From DASQPA01 sp035644215 (lineage in GTDB: Bacteria > Acidobacteriota > Thermoanaerobaculia > Multivoradales > UBA5704), in NCBI GenBank assembly GCA_035644215.1, contig DASQPA010000485.1, forward strand, positions 1 through 19,943: a stretch of 19,943 nt of DNA, in the 5' to 3' direction. Under the pieces are notes generated by a model that worked only from the letters and a program-made list of their open reading frames with translations, searched no databases and was not told the DNA's origin. Shown in pieces: positions 1 through 8,696 of this stretch (positions are counted from its first letter, which is position 1; every line of letters starts with the position of its first letter). Made by a program: the position numbers and the translations under genes.

Positions 1-54
1 CTACATGGCCGGGGACGAGCGAGCGCGAACACGGCCGGGATAGAGAGGAAAGTG

Positions 55-75
55 GTTAGTCGTTAGTGGTTAGTG
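55..75. repeat. 7-nt tandem triplet
   Basis: Three consecutive 7-mers (GTTAGTC, GTTAGTG, GTTAGTG) lie in the intergenic stretch before the first gene. They stand out as a lower-GC patch in GC-rich DNA. No function is assigned. Confidence 0.55.
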
Positions 76-87
76 GAGCAGCCCCGA

Positions 88-115
88 ACACTGTCCAACG
101 ATATTTGGATAGTGT
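88..115. repeat. Imperfect palindrome, 11-bp arms
   Basis: The left arm ACACTGTCCAA (88-98) pairs with TTGGATAGTGT (105-115) around the 6-nt loop CGATAT, with one G-T wobble. It could be an operator for a dimeric regulator or a hairpin in a transcript. No run of T follows on the plus strand, so it is not a clear terminator. It lies downstream of the minus-strand zinc-finger gene. Confidence 0.5.
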
Positions 116-132
116 CGTCGAACCAGGCGGAC

Positions 133-196
133 GGTTCACGCGGAGGCGCGGAGGATGCGGAGGTTCGGCTTCTTTCTCCGCGTCTCCGCGTGAACC
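133..196. repeat. Long inverted repeat (REP/MITE-like)
   Basis: Arms of 21 nt (133-153 and 176-196) are complementary except for one wobble position. They start with GGTTCACGCGGAG and end with CTCCGCGTGAACC, and the loop is 22 nt. From memory, similar 'TTCACGCGGAG' palindromes occur between genes in many GC-rich environmental bacteria, so this is probably a dispersed intergenic repeat. It ends 26 bp before the stop codon of the zinc-finger gene and might act as its transcript end. Confidence 0.75.
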
Positions 197-221
197 ATTC
201 TGAGAGCGAGCCTTTCAGCCT

Positions 222-491
222 TCATCCACGGAGCTCCGCCATCTCCTCATCCGCATAGCACCACACCCAGCGCTCGCCCGGTTCGAACGAGCGGACGACG
301 GGATGTTTCGAGCGGTGGTAGTGCTTGGTGGCGTGCTTGTTCTTCGACGAGTCGCAGCAGCCGACGTGGCCGCAGGTGCGGCAGAGCCGCAGGTGGACCC
401 AGGTGTCCCCCATCTGCAGGCACTCCTCGCAGCCGTCGGTGTTCGGGCTCACGTCGCGGATCTGGTCCAGGTGGCGGCAGACGTCGGCCAT
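222..491 (-). CDS. UBP-type zinc finger protein
   Basis: This is an 89-residue protein that is almost entirely one UBP-type (ZnF-UBP) zinc finger. Candidate metal ligands are spaced as in that domain: C5 and H7, C21 and C24 (CEEC), C37 and C40 (CRTC), C45/C46, then the H53, H57, H59 and H63 cluster. The stretch LRLCRTCGHVGCCDSS and the later HP-V-RSFEPGE-W-WCY are typical of stand-alone bacterial members. In eukaryotes the fold binds the C-terminus of free ubiquitin. Its bacterial role is not known, so no function is claimed beyond zinc binding. The protein is full length for the bacterial family, has no signal peptide and is probably cytoplasmic. The ATG start is well supported by a GAGGAGG ribosome site 6 nt upstream. 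The gene lies in the same direction as the VWA gene but behind a likely terminator, so it is probably transcribed separately. Confidence 0.88.
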   Translation of the reverse strand: MADVCRHLDQIRDVSPNTDGCEECLQMGDTWVHLRLCRTCGHVGCCDSSKNKHATKHYHRSKHPVVRSFEPGERWVWCYADEEMAELRG

Positions 492-506
492 GGCTCCCTC
501 CTCTTG

Positions 507-528
507 AAAACGCCCCCGGCCCGGGGGC
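507..528 (-). terminator. Rho-independent terminator of the VWA gene
   Basis: On the minus strand an 8-bp GC hairpin (512-519 pairing with 521-528) is followed directly by GTTTTC. It lies between the VWA stop at 567 and the zinc-finger start at 491. The hairpin is strong but the T-run is short (four T), so confidence is moderate. It overlaps the likely upstream region of the zinc-finger gene. Confidence 0.5.
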
Positions 529-566
529 TGCCGTGGCTCCCTAGGATACCGCGTTCCGGGAGCGGC

Positions 567-3500
567 TCAAGGCTCCGGGTAGTAGCCGCGGATGGTCCGC
601 GCCGTCAGCCCCTTCTTCGCCATCTCGACCTGGATCTCCCGCCAGGCGTCGCCGTGGACCTCTTTCGGGTAGTAGGTGAGGACGTACTGGCTGCGCAGCT
701 CGGAGAGGATCTCCCGGTAGACGGCCGCCAGGTCCTGGTCGGGCTCGACGAAGTAGAGCTTGCCGCCGGCCGCCGCGGTCAGCCGCTCCAGCCGGCCGGT
801 GTAGAGCCGCCCGAGGAGCTTTCCCTCGTGCGCCGCCGCGGCGTTGGTGAAGAGGAGGTAGATGGGGATGCCGCTCTCCCGGGCGCGGCGCAGGCTGGTC
901 GAGAAGGCGACCTCCTCCTCCTCCTCGATGCCGTCCGAATAGACGATCAGGGCGCGGCGGCCGGAGACCGTCTGCAGCTGGGAGAGCGAGAAGTCGATCG
1001 CCCCCCAGAGGCCGGTGCCGCCGTCGGGGCGCAGAGTGTCCAGGGCGGCGGTGACGGCGCCGCGGTCGCGGGTCGGCCGCATCAGCAGGCGGGGATGGAC
1101 GTCGAAGCCGACGAGGAGGGCGCTGTCACGGCCGGTGAGGCCCTGGCCGACCAGCGACTGCGCCGCCTTGACCACCCCCGGGAGCTTGACGAACATGGAG
1201 GCCGAGGTGTCGACCGCGAGACCGACGGTAATGGGGAAGTCGCCGGCGTCGTCGAAGCCGGCCAGGGCCTGCTCGTGGCCGTCCTCCCGCACCTTGAAGT
1301 CGGCGCGCGAAAGCCCCTTGACCGGCCGGCCGGCGCGGTCGGTCACGACGACGAAGAGCTGCACCAGCTGGACGTCGACCCGCTCGCTCGCCCCGGCGGT
1401 GTTCATCGGCACCGCGTCCTCGGCGGTGGTGCCGTCGTCCAGGCGCGCCGCGACCCGCAGGTAGCCCGGCCGATTGGGGGGCACCGGCACGCGGTGGCGG
1501 TAGGGCGGCTGGTAGAGGGTCGCCGCCAGCTCCTCGTTCCAGAAGAACTCGACCCGCTCGACCCGCCGCTCGGCGGGCAGGCGCACCTCGGCCTCGACGT
1601 CGACCGGTCCGCCCGCCTTGCCGGAGGCCGGCTGCAGGATGCGGACGCGGGCGCCCCCCGGCGCCTCGCCCGGACGGTTGACGCGCAGCATGTCCCGGCC
1701 CAGCTGGACGCCGGTGGCAGAGAAGGCGAGGACCTCCAGGGTGTGCGGCCGGCCGGTGCGGCCGAAATTGACCTCCGCCTCCCACGGCGCCCGGACGGCG
1801 GTGCCGGCCTCCTTGCCGTCGACCTTGAAGACCAGGCGCGCCACGCCGGGGCCGGTCACCCGGGTGGCCACCTTCACCCGGCCGGAGAGCGGCTGGCGAC
1901 CGGGTTCGAGGAACCGCACCACGTCCGGCCCCGGCTGCGGGGACGCCGGCCGGGGAGATTCCGCCGCCGATGCCGCCTCTCCGGTCACCACGGCGGCCAG
2001 CTCGCCCCCCCACAGCCCACTCGCCGGGAGATCGACCACCACCGCCAGCCGATCGGCCTCCCCCGGCAGGGGAATAGTGAGATGGTAGGCCCAGGGCTCT
2101 CCCTCCACCGCGTCGGCGGGCTCCAGCGGCCGCTGGAGCAGGTGGGTGCCGACCGTCCCCTCGGGCGCGGCGACGGTCAGCCGCAGGGCGGCGGTCTCGG
2201 GCAGCGCGCCGGCCGGCAGGGCGCCGGGGTTGAGCCGGACGTCGACCTGCGCCTGCCGTCCCGACGGTCCGCCGGCCTCGAAGCGCAGGTCGGCGGCGAC
2301 CGGCAGGTCGCCGGTCCCCTCCTCGCCGTCGAGGAGGCGGCGGGCGCGCAGGGCGGCGAGCTCGGGAGGAGTGCCGGCGCTGGTGTACCGCCGGGTCCGC
2401 AGCGTCCATTCTGGAGACGTCGCCTGCACAGAGACCTCCCGGGTGCGGCCGTCGGCGACCGGCGCGCCCTCGTAGCGCAGGCGCAGGCGGCCGCGCAGCC
2501 GGGCGATCAGGTCCGGCAGGGCGAGCGGGCTCACGATCAGCTCGCCGCCGCTCGCCTCCGCCAGCTCCCGCAGGGGGTCCAGGGGGTGGGGCAGCAGGCT
2601 GCGCTCCTTCTCCTGCGCCTTTTTCTCCTGCTCCTTTTCCGCTTCCCGGGCCTTGTCGTGCTCGGGGAGGGTGACGGTGCCCCCGGCGATGTTCTGCGAG
2701 GGGGCGAGCAGGGGACGCCGCAGGTCGGGGAGCGGAGCATCGCCCACGGCGAGCGGGACGGCGGTCCAGCCGAGGGCCGCGATGGCGCGCGCCAGGCCGG
2801 TCGAGTCGGCCTCCAGGGTGAAAGGGGCGAACGGATCGCCTCCGGCCGAAGGGGCGATGCCCGCGATAGCGGCCTTCGCAGCCGGGCGGTAGAACTCGCG
2901 CGGATCACGGTCCCAGCCGTCGGCCACCAGGAAGAGGACCGCCGGCCGGTCGCCCGGCTGGCCGGCCAGCCAGCCTGCCAGGTTGTCCTGCTGCCGGCGG
3001 ACCAGCCGGACCTCCTCCTCGGCCGCCTCCTCCGCGAGCCCCGGCAGTCCCGCCGCCGCTCCGCTATCGGCGGGGGTCGCCGCCTCCGGCACCCCCTCTC
3101 CGGCCGCCTCGTCGCGGAAGCGCCGGCGTACGGTGCGGATGCCGTCCAGGCCGGTGCCGCCGTAGGCCAGCCGCGACAGGGTCTCCTCGACGACATAGGG
3201 GTCGTGGGTGGCGGGGACGATCGGCGAGGGGGTGGGCTCGGCCATCACCACCTCGACCGTGCCCAGGGCGGTCAAGGCAGCCGCCCGCGCCGCGAGACCG
3301 CCCAGGGCGGCACGCAGATTGCGAGAGCTCGACAGCACCCGGTCGACGTAGATGACGAAACGCCAGGCGCCGGGGCCGAGCGGCTCAAAGGCGAGGACCC
3401 GCCGCGCCTCGCCGCTCTCGCGGACGGTGAGCTCCGCGACGGTCGGCAGCTTCTTGCTGTCGCCCTTGGCGCTGAACACCTCGACGGCGAGGTCGACCGG

Positions 3501-3644
3501 GCGCGGGGCGGGAGCGGACGGTGGAGGGGCGACGGCGGCCGGAGCCGTCGGAGGCGTGGGAGGAGCGGGGGTGCCGGCGGGGGGCGCGGCCTGGGCGAGG
3601 GACGACAGAGCGAGGAGGAGCAGGGCCGAAAGCATAGCGGCCAT
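567..3644 (-). CDS. Secreted VWFA-related (two VWA domains) protein
   Basis: This 1025-residue exported protein starts with a signal peptide (residues 1-19, cleavage near AQA-AP), followed by an Ala/Pro-rich stretch to about residue 48. The C-terminal VWA domain (about 805-1000) has a complete metal-ion-dependent adhesion site: VDTSAS at 811-816, GGTG at 875-878 and YSDG at 902-905. It ends in the SQYVLTYYP motif typical of the VWFA-related family common in Acidobacteriota. An N-terminal VWA-like region (about 95-395) has only a degenerate site (VDRVLSSS, 100-107) and is split by a charged Lys/Glu segment (331-347). Two Ig-like strands-rich modules (about 575-655 and 665-750) connect the halves. 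The probable role is protein-protein interaction or adhesion at the cell surface or periplasm; the partner is unknown. The start ATG follows a GGGAGGGGGG purine stretch. The gene diverges from the Rieske reductase with 54 bp between them. Confidence 0.85.
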   Translation of the reverse strand: MAAMLSALLLLALSSLAQAAPPAGTPAPPTPPTAPAAVAPPPSAPAPRPVDLAVEVFSAKGDSKKLPTVAELTVRESGEARRVLAFEPLGPGAWRFVIYVDRVLSSSRNLRAALGGLAARAAALTALGTVEVVMAEPTPSPIVPATHDPYVVEETLSRLAYGGTGLDGIRTVRRRFRDEAAGEGVPEAATPADSGAAAGLPGLAEEAAEEEVRLVRRQQDNLAGWLAGQPGDRPAVLFLVADGWDRDPREFYRPAAKAAIAGIAPSAGGDPFAPFTLEADSTGLARAIAALGWTAVPLAVGDAPLPDLRRPLLAPSQNIAGGTVTLPEHDKAREAEKEQEKKAQEKERSLLPHPLDPLRELAEASGGELIVSPLALPDLIARLRGRLRLRYEGAPVADGRTREVSVQATSPEWTLRTRRYTSAGTPPELAALRARRLLDGEEGTGDLPVAADLRFEAGGPSGRQAQVDVRLNPGALPAGALPETAALRLTVAAPEGTVGTHLLQRPLEPADAVEGEPWAYHLTIPLPGEADRLAVVVDLPASGLWGGELAAVVTGEAASAAESPRPASPQPGPDVVRFLEPGRQPLSGRVKVATRVTGPGVARLVFKVDGKEAGTAVRAPWEAEVNFGRTGRPHTLEVLAFSATGVQLGRDMLRVNRPGEAPGGARVRILQPASGKAGGPVDVEAEVRLPAERRVERVEFFWNEELAATLYQPPYRHRVPVPPNRPGYLRVAARLDDGTTAEDAVPMNTAGASERVDVQLVQLFVVVTDRAGRPVKGLSRADFKVREDGHEQALAGFDDAGDFPITVGLAVDTSASMFVKLPGVVKAAQSLVGQGLTGRDSALLVGFDVHPRLLMRPTRDRGAVTAALDTLRPDGGTGLWGAIDFSLSQLQTVSGRRALIVYSDGIEEEEEVAFSTSLRRARESGIPIYLLFTNAAAAHEGKLLGRLYTGRLERLTAAAGGKLYFVEPDQDLAAVYREILSELRSQYVLTYYPKEVHGDAWREIQVEMAKKGLTARTIRGYYPEP

Positions 3645-3698
3645 TGTAGCCCCCCTCCCGCGATAGGATGATCAAGAAGACGTAAAGGGAGGAGAGCC
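3645..3698. promoter_or_regulatory. Divergent promoter region
   Basis: These 54 bp must contain at least the ribosome sites of both divergent genes. For the plus strand, GGGAGGAG lies just upstream of the ATG at 3699, and TAGGAT at 3664-3669 could be a -10 box. No good -35 box is visible at the right spacing, so exact promoter positions are uncertain. Confidence 0.3.
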
Positions 3699-5249
3699 AT
3701 GAGCGGTGGACAGGAAACGAAAGGACCGGATCTGAAGCAGGGGATCGCCGCCGGCGACCTCCCCGACGGCGGGCAGCTCCTCGGGCAGGTGGACGGCGAG
3801 GCGGTGCTCCTGGTACGGCGCGGCGCCGAAACTTTTGCCCTCGGCGCGACCTGCAGCCACTACGGCGGGCCGCTCGCCGAGGGGTTGGTGGTGGACGACA
3901 CCGTCCGCTGCCCCTGGCACCACGCCTGCTTCAGCCTGAAGACCGGCGAGGCCCTGCGGGCGCCGGCCCTGAACCCCCTCGCGTGCTACAAGGTGGAGCG
4001 CGAGGGCGGGAGGCTCTTCGTCCGCGAGAAGCTCCCCGCTCCCGTCCCGCCCCGTGCGGAAGGCCCCGCCTCGATCGTCATCGTCGGCGCCGGGGCGGCG
4101 GGCAACGCCGCGGCCGAGCGGCTGCGGCACCTGGGCTATGGCGGCCCGATCACCCTGATCGGCCGCGACCGCTCGGTCCCCTACGACCGGCCCAACCTCT
4201 CCAAGGACTACCTGGCCGGCAACGCCCCCGAGGAGTGGATCCCCCTCCATCCCCAGGAGCACTACGACGAGCAGCGGATCGCGCTGCGGCTGGGGACGAA
4301 GGTGACGGCGATCGACACCAAGGGCCGGCAGGTCACCCTGGAGGACGGTACCCGTCTCCCCTACGGCGCCCTGCTCCTGGCGACCGGCGCCAGCCCCATC
4401 CACCTCGAGATTCCCGGGGCAAACCGGCCACACGTCCACTATCTCCGCACCCTGGACGACAGCCGTTCCATCATCGAGGCCGCGACCCGGGGGACACCGG
4501 CCAAGAAAGCGGTGGTCCTCGGGGCGAGCTTCATCGGCCTGGAGGTCGCCGCGGCGCTCCGCGCCCGGCAGATCGAGGTGACCGTCGCCGCTCCCGAGGA
4601 CCGGCCGCTCGGCCGCATCCTGGGGCCGGAGCTGGGCGACTTCGTCCGCTCGCTCCATGAGGAGCACGGGGTGAGGTTCCGGCTGCCATCCAAGGCGGCT
4701 TCGATCGGCGAGCACGAGGTCGAGCTCGAAGGTGGCGAGAGGCTCCCCGCCGACCTGGTGGTGGTGGGGATCGGCGTCCGGCCGGAGCTCGACCTGGCCC
4801 AGGCGGCAGGGCTGCGCGTGGACCAGGGAGTGGTGGTCGACGCACATCTGGAGACCAGCGTCCCCGGGATCTACGCCGCCGGCGACATCGCCCGCTGGCC
4901 CGACGCCTGGACCGGCCAGCCGGCGCGGGTCGAGCACTGGGTGCTGGCCGAGCGCCAGGGGCAGACCGCCGCGGCGAACCTCCTCGGCCGCCGCGAGCCC
5001 TTCACCGCCGCCCCCTTCTTCTGGAGCCAGCACTACGACGTACAGATCTCCTACGTCGGCCAGGGCAAGGGGTGGGACGAGGCACGGCTCTCGGGCTCGC
5101 TCGCCAACCGCGATGCCACGGTCACCTACCGGGCGAAAGGGAAGATCGTCGCCGTGGCGACGATCTTCCGCGACCGCCAGAGCCTGGAGGCGGAGCTGGC
5201 GATGGAGCGGGGGGAGGAGGGACGGTTGGAGGAGGTCGTGCGGGAGTAG
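3699..5249 (+). CDS. Rieske [2Fe-2S]-FAD/NAD(P) oxidoreductase fusion (AIFM3/BphA4-like)
   Basis: This 516-residue flavoprotein has an N-terminal Rieske domain (about 10-110). Its cluster ligands are clear: C52-x-H54 in CSHYGGPL and C71-x2-H74 in CPWHHACF. A reductase follows, with an FAD-binding GxGxxG (VIVGAGAAGNAAAE, 127-140), the VPYDRPNLSKDYL motif of ferredoxin-reductase-type enzymes, a second dinucleotide fold for NAD(P)H (VVLGASFIGLEVAAAL), and the FAD-contacting VPGIYAAGDIA. The last 100 residues are the reductase C-terminal domain (PFFWSQHYDVQISYVG). The protein should pass electrons between NAD(P)H, FAD and the Rieske cluster. The final acceptor is not evident, because no oxygenase or cytochrome gene is nearby. 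There is no signal peptide, so it is cytoplasmic. The start is supported by a GGAGGAG site. It ends 7 bp from the convergent permease gene. Confidence 0.93.
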   Translation: MSGGQETKGPDLKQGIAAGDLPDGGQLLGQVDGEAVLLVRRGAETFALGATCSHYGGPLAEGLVVDDTVRCPWHHACFSLKTGEALRAPALNPLACYKVEREGGRLFVREKLPAPVPPRAEGPASIVIVGAGAAGNAAAERLRHLGYGGPITLIGRDRSVPYDRPNLSKDYLAGNAPEEWIPLHPQEHYDEQRIALRLGTKVTAIDTKGRQVTLEDGTRLPYGALLLATGASPIHLEIPGANRPHVHYLRTLDDSRSIIEAATRGTPAKKAVVLGASFIGLEVAAALRARQIEVTVAAPEDRPLGRILGPELGDFVRSLHEEHGVRFRLPSKAASIGEHEVELEGGERLPADLVVVGIGVRPELDLAQAAGLRVDQGVVVDAHLETSVPGIYAAGDIARWPDAWTGQPARVEHWVLAERQGQTAAANLLGRREPFTAAPFFWSQHYDVQISYVGQGKGWDEARLSGSLANRDATVTYRAKGKIVAVATIFRDRQSLEAELAMERGEEGRLEEVVRE

Positions 5250-5256
5250 CCTTCCC

Positions 5257-7698
5257 TCACTCGCCGCGCAGCGTGATCGCCGGGTCGACCCGCGCCGCCC
5301 GCCGGGCGGGCAGGTAGCAGGCCAGCGAGGCGACCGCCGCGAGCCCCACCGCCACGGCGAGGAAAGTCAGAGGGTCGTTCGGGCCGACGCCATAGAGCTG
5401 GCTGCGCAGGAGGCGCGCGGCGGCCATCGCGGCGGCCAGCCCCAGCACCGCGGCGATGCCGATGACCCGCAGGCCTCGCCCGGCCACCCCGCGCACCACC
5501 TGTTCCGGCCGCGCCCCGAGCGCCAGCCGGATGCCCACCTCGCGGGTGCGCTGGGACACGGCGTAGGCCATGACGCCGTAGACCCCCACCACGGCGAGCA
5601 GCAGGGCGAGGAGCGCGAACGACCCGGAGAGCGCCATGGTGAACCGCGCCGGGGCGATGTCGCGCGCCACCAGCCAGCCGAGAGAGCGGACCTTCCAGAC
5701 CGGCTGGTCGGGATCGACCGACCCGATGGCGGCGCGCAGCGCTCCGGCGTAGGTCTCCGGGTCGCCCGCGGTCCGCGCCACGACGCTGGTGAAGATCCCC
5801 GGCGACTGCGGGAGCGGCCGGTAGAGCTGCGCCGCGGCCGGCTCCCCCAGGGTCCGCTGCTTGACCGTACCCGCCACCCCCACCACCGTCACCCACTCGT
5901 CGGGCGGCCCCAGGAGCTTGAGCCGCCGGCCGACCGCGGAGACCGCTGAGGCCGCCGAGCCGTGCGGCCAGGCCCGCCGCGCCAGCTCGGGGTTGACGAT
6001 GGCGACCGGCAGCGCTCCGGCGCGGTCGCCGCCGTCGAAGTCGCGCCCGGCGAGGAGCGGGATCTCCAAGGTGCGGAAGAGGCCCTCGCTCGCCACGTTG
6101 ACCTGGGTCTCCGGCTCCTGGCCGGCAGGTACCGCCGCCCCTTCCGGCAGATACGCCGAGCGGCCCCAGTTGCCGGAGAGCGGGACGGCCTGGACCAGCG
6201 CCGCCGAACGGATGCCGGGGGTGGCGCGGAGAGCGGAGAGAGCCTGGCCCATGAACTGGCGGATCTCCTCCGGCGTGCGGTACTTGGTGCCGGGAAGCCG
6301 GAACTCCGCGGTCAGCACCCCTTCCGCGGTGTAGCCGGGAGCGACGCGCCGGAGCTCCAGGAGGCTGCGGGTGAGGAGACCGGCACCGGCCAGGAGGACG
6401 ATCGAGAGGGCGATCTCGGCCGCCACGAAGGTGTTGTGGAGCGCGAGCCCGCGCCCCGTCGCCCCGTCGGCCGAGCGGGCCTGGAGCGAGCCGGCGAGCC
6501 GGCCGCCCGCGAGGTGGAGGGCCGGCGCGGCGCCGAAGAGCAGACCGGCGAGGAGGGTGACCGCGGCCGAGAAGGCGAGGACCCGCGGATCGAGCCCGAT
6601 CTCCTGGGAGTCGCCGAAGACCGGCAGCCCGCCGGGCACCGCGGCGACCAGGACCCGGATCGCCCACCGCGCGAGGACCACCCCCGAGGCGCCGCCCATC
6701 GCCGCCAGGACGAGGCTCTCGGTGAGCAGCTGGCGCAGCAGGCGGAAGCGGCCGGCGCCGAGCGCCGCCCGGAGCTGCATCTCCCCTCGTCGCGCGGTGG
6801 CGCGCGCCAGCTGCAGGTTGGCCACGTTGGCACAGGCGATGAGCAGCACGAGGGCGACGAAGGCGAGCACGAGGACGAGGAAGCGCCGCAGGTTCCCCAC
6901 CAGGGAGTCCTGGAGACCGATCACCGTGGCGCCGGCCCCGGCGTTGGTCGCCGGGTAGAGGGCGGCGAGCTCCGCCGCGATGGCGGCGAGGTCGCGCTGC
7001 GCCGTTTCGACCGAGACTCCAGGCTTCAGGCGCCCGATGGCCCAGACCTCCGGGTCCTCGCGCGTCAGCCAGCTCGGGGCGGGAGCCGAGGTGATCGGCA
7101 GCCAGACCTCGGCCGGGCCGTAGGGATCGCGGAAGTCCCGCGCGGTGACCCCGATCACCACGTGCGGCCGGCCGTTCAGCACCAGCGTCCGGCCGACGAT
7201 GCGCGGATCGGCGCCGAAGCGGTTGCGCCAGGTCGCGTCGGAGAGCACCGCCACCGGCTGCCCGGTGCCCACGGCGGTCTCGGCGGGCGAGAAGAGCCGC
7301 CCGCGCGCGGTCCGCGCGCCGAAGAGGTCGAGGGTGCTCGCGGTCACGAAGCTGCCGATCAGGCGGTCGGGCGAGCCGGTCCCGGTCAAGTTCACGCTCT
7401 GGGTGCGGACGATCCCCATGTCGTCGAAAGTGTGGTTCTGCGAACGCCAGTCCGCGAAATCGGGGACCGAGAGGAGGAACTGCTGCTGCTCGCCCCGCGC
7501 CCCCCAGAGCACGACCAGCCGGTCGGAGTGGGGATACGGCAGCGGCCGCAGGAGGACCGCGTTGACGACGCTGAAAATCGCCGTGTTGGCACCGATGGCG
7601 AGCGCCAGGGTGAGGACGGCGACGGCGGTGAACGCCGGGGCCTCCGCCATCTGGCGCAGGGTGTAGCGGAGGTCCTGCCGGAGATCGAGTAGGCGCAT
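5257..7698 (-). CDS. ADOP-type ABC transporter permease (MacB/FtsX family)
   Basis: This is an 813-residue duplicated permease. The first half has a N-terminal transmembrane helix with the family motif ALAIGANTAIFSVVNAVLLR, a MacB-like periplasmic domain with VNLTG and a VVIGV strand, then an FtsX core (VLVLAFVALVLLIACANVANLQLAR). A middle helix (IALSIVLLAGAGLL) starts the second copy, which ends with LLAVVGVYGVMAYAVSQRTREVGIRLALGA and the usual terminal ARVDPAITLR. No ATP-binding subunit is encoded nearby, as expected for orphan permeases of this type; the substrate is unknown. The frame stays open upstream to 8016, but that extension only shadows the amidohydrolase. The ATG at 7696-7698 is preceded by AGGAGGG, which fixes the start. 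It lies 22 bp downstream of the amidohydrolase relic and may once have shared its transcript. Confidence 0.92.
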   Translation of the reverse strand: MRLLDLRQDLRYTLRQMAEAPAFTAVAVLTLALAIGANTAIFSVVNAVLLRPLPYPHSDRLVVLWGARGEQQQFLLSVPDFADWRSQNHTFDDMGIVRTQSVNLTGTGSPDRLIGSFVTASTLDLFGARTARGRLFSPAETAVGTGQPVAVLSDATWRNRFGADPRIVGRTLVLNGRPHVVIGVTARDFRDPYGPAEVWLPITSAPAPSWLTREDPEVWAIGRLKPGVSVETAQRDLAAIAAELAALYPATNAGAGATVIGLQDSLVGNLRRFLVLVLAFVALVLLIACANVANLQLARATARRGEMQLRAALGAGRFRLLRQLLTESLVLAAMGGASGVVLARWAIRVLVAAVPGGLPVFGDSQEIGLDPRVLAFSAAVTLLAGLLFGAAPALHLAGGRLAGSLQARSADGATGRGLALHNTFVAAEIALSIVLLAGAGLLTRSLLELRRVAPGYTAEGVLTAEFRLPGTKYRTPEEIRQFMGQALSALRATPGIRSAALVQAVPLSGNWGRSAYLPEGAAVPAGQEPETQVNVASEGLFRTLEIPLLAGRDFDGGDRAGALPVAIVNPELARRAWPHGSAASAVSAVGRRLKLLGPPDEWVTVVGVAGTVKQRTLGEPAAAQLYRPLPQSPGIFTSVVARTAGDPETYAGALRAAIGSVDPDQPVWKVRSLGWLVARDIAPARFTMALSGSFALLALLLAVVGVYGVMAYAVSQRTREVGIRLALGARPEQVVRGVAGRGLRVIGIAAVLGLAAAMAAARLLRSQLYGVGPNDPLTFLAVAVGLAAVASLACYLPARRAARVDPAITLRGE

Positions 7699-7720
7699 CG
7701 GGTCCCTCCTCACGCCAAGC

Positions 7721-8696
7721 CTATCCTGGAGAGTGTAGCTTACCCTCCGCTCGCACGAAGGCGGGATCGCGGTACACCTCCCGGCCGGCGAGGAGGGTCC
7801 AGAGCACCCGGGCCTTGGCGATCTCCTCTTTCGGCACGGCGAAGAGGTTGCGGTCGAGGACGGCCAAGTCCGCCGCCTTGCCGGTCTCGATCGAGCCGGT
7901 CTTCCCCTCGGAGAAGCTGGCGTAGGCGCCGCCCATGGTGTAGCAGGCGAGCATCGTGGAGAGATCGACGAGCTCCTCCGGCTGCCAGGCGGGTCCCGGC
8001 CCTGCCGTGGGATCACGCCGGGTGACCGCCACCTGGATGGCCTCCAGCGGGTTCATCGAGGTCACGTCCCAGTCGCTGCCGCAGGCCATCGCCGCGCCCG
8101 TTCGCGCGATGCTCCCCAGGGGATAGAGCCGGCGCGAACGCTCCTCGCCGAGAATCGGGACGGTCAGCTCCTTGATATAGGGATCGGAGGAAGACCGGCC
8201 GGTCGGGGACGGTGGCGTCGAGCAGCTCCCTCCCCGGGTTGGCGCCGGGAAAGGCCGGCAGCGGCCAGCCGCCCCCCCGGACCCAGGGCTCGCCGGGGTG
8301 ATCCGCGGCATACTTCTTGACCGTGGCGAGGATCTCCTCCTTGCCCATCCCATCGGTCAGGTAGCACTCGCCCAGGCCGACCCCACCCTCCACCAGGTGG
8401 ACGTGGGAGTCGTGGAAACCGGGGAGGACCATCTTCCCCGCCAGGTCGACGACCCGGGTGCGCGGGCCGACGAAGGCGCCGAGCCCATCCTCCTCCCCTA
8501 CATAGACGATCCGCCCCGAGCGGATGGCCACGGCGCCGGCCCAACGCCGTGCCGCGTCCACGGTATAGACGGCACCGTTCTTGAGCACCAGGTCGGCCGG
8601 AGCCGGCCGGTGCGCGGGACGGGCGGCGAGGAGCAGGACGCCGGCGAGCGCGGCGGCGACGGTCGCTGAGCGACCCGAACCCTTCGTCCACGGCAT
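7721..8696 (-). pseudogene. YtcJ-like amidohydrolase with internal deletion and frame change
   Basis: Two pieces of one metal-dependent amidohydrolase lie in different frames. The N-terminal piece (ATG at 8694-8696, GGAGGG ribosome site) has a hydrophobic export segment (VAAALAGVLLLAA), the LVLKNGAVYTVD start of the family, and the metal-binding HxH in GFHDSHVHL, and runs to RPVFLRS. At about 8173-8190 the sense shifts to another frame and jumps to YIKELTVPILGEERSRRLYPL, continuing through GSDWDVTSMNPLEAIQVAVTRR to a natural end with the TGKAADLAVLDRN motif. Full-length members are about 550 residues. Only about 325 remain, so roughly 230 central residues carrying the remaining metal ligands are gone. 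The product would be inactive. The literal N-terminal frame runs on to a stop at 8013 and the C-terminal one opens at 8353. A single assembly error cannot explain a missing 0.7 kb, although a misassembly could. Confidence 0.8.

Noticed and set aside
303..3671. Very long plus-strand open frame opposite the VWA gene
   Set aside because: It is antisense to a gene with signal peptide, VWA motifs and a ribosome site. Its product is low-complexity Gly/Arg/Ala/Val-rich sequence with no domain, as expected for GC-rich antisense.
3672..5033. Minus-strand frame of 453 codons opposite the Rieske reductase
   Set aside because: The plus-strand gene has clear Rieske and FAD motifs; the antisense product has none.
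5126..6667. Minus-strand frame of 513 codons over the first permease
   Set aside because: It is an out-of-frame Arg/Gly/Pro-rich shadow of a permease with conserved transmembrane motifs.
7699..8016. Upstream extension of the first permease to a start at 8016
   Set aside because: These residues are Arg/Ser/Pro-rich and lie out of frame over the amidohydrolase C-terminus. The ATG at 7698 has an AGGAGGG site and begins the family's N-terminal helix.
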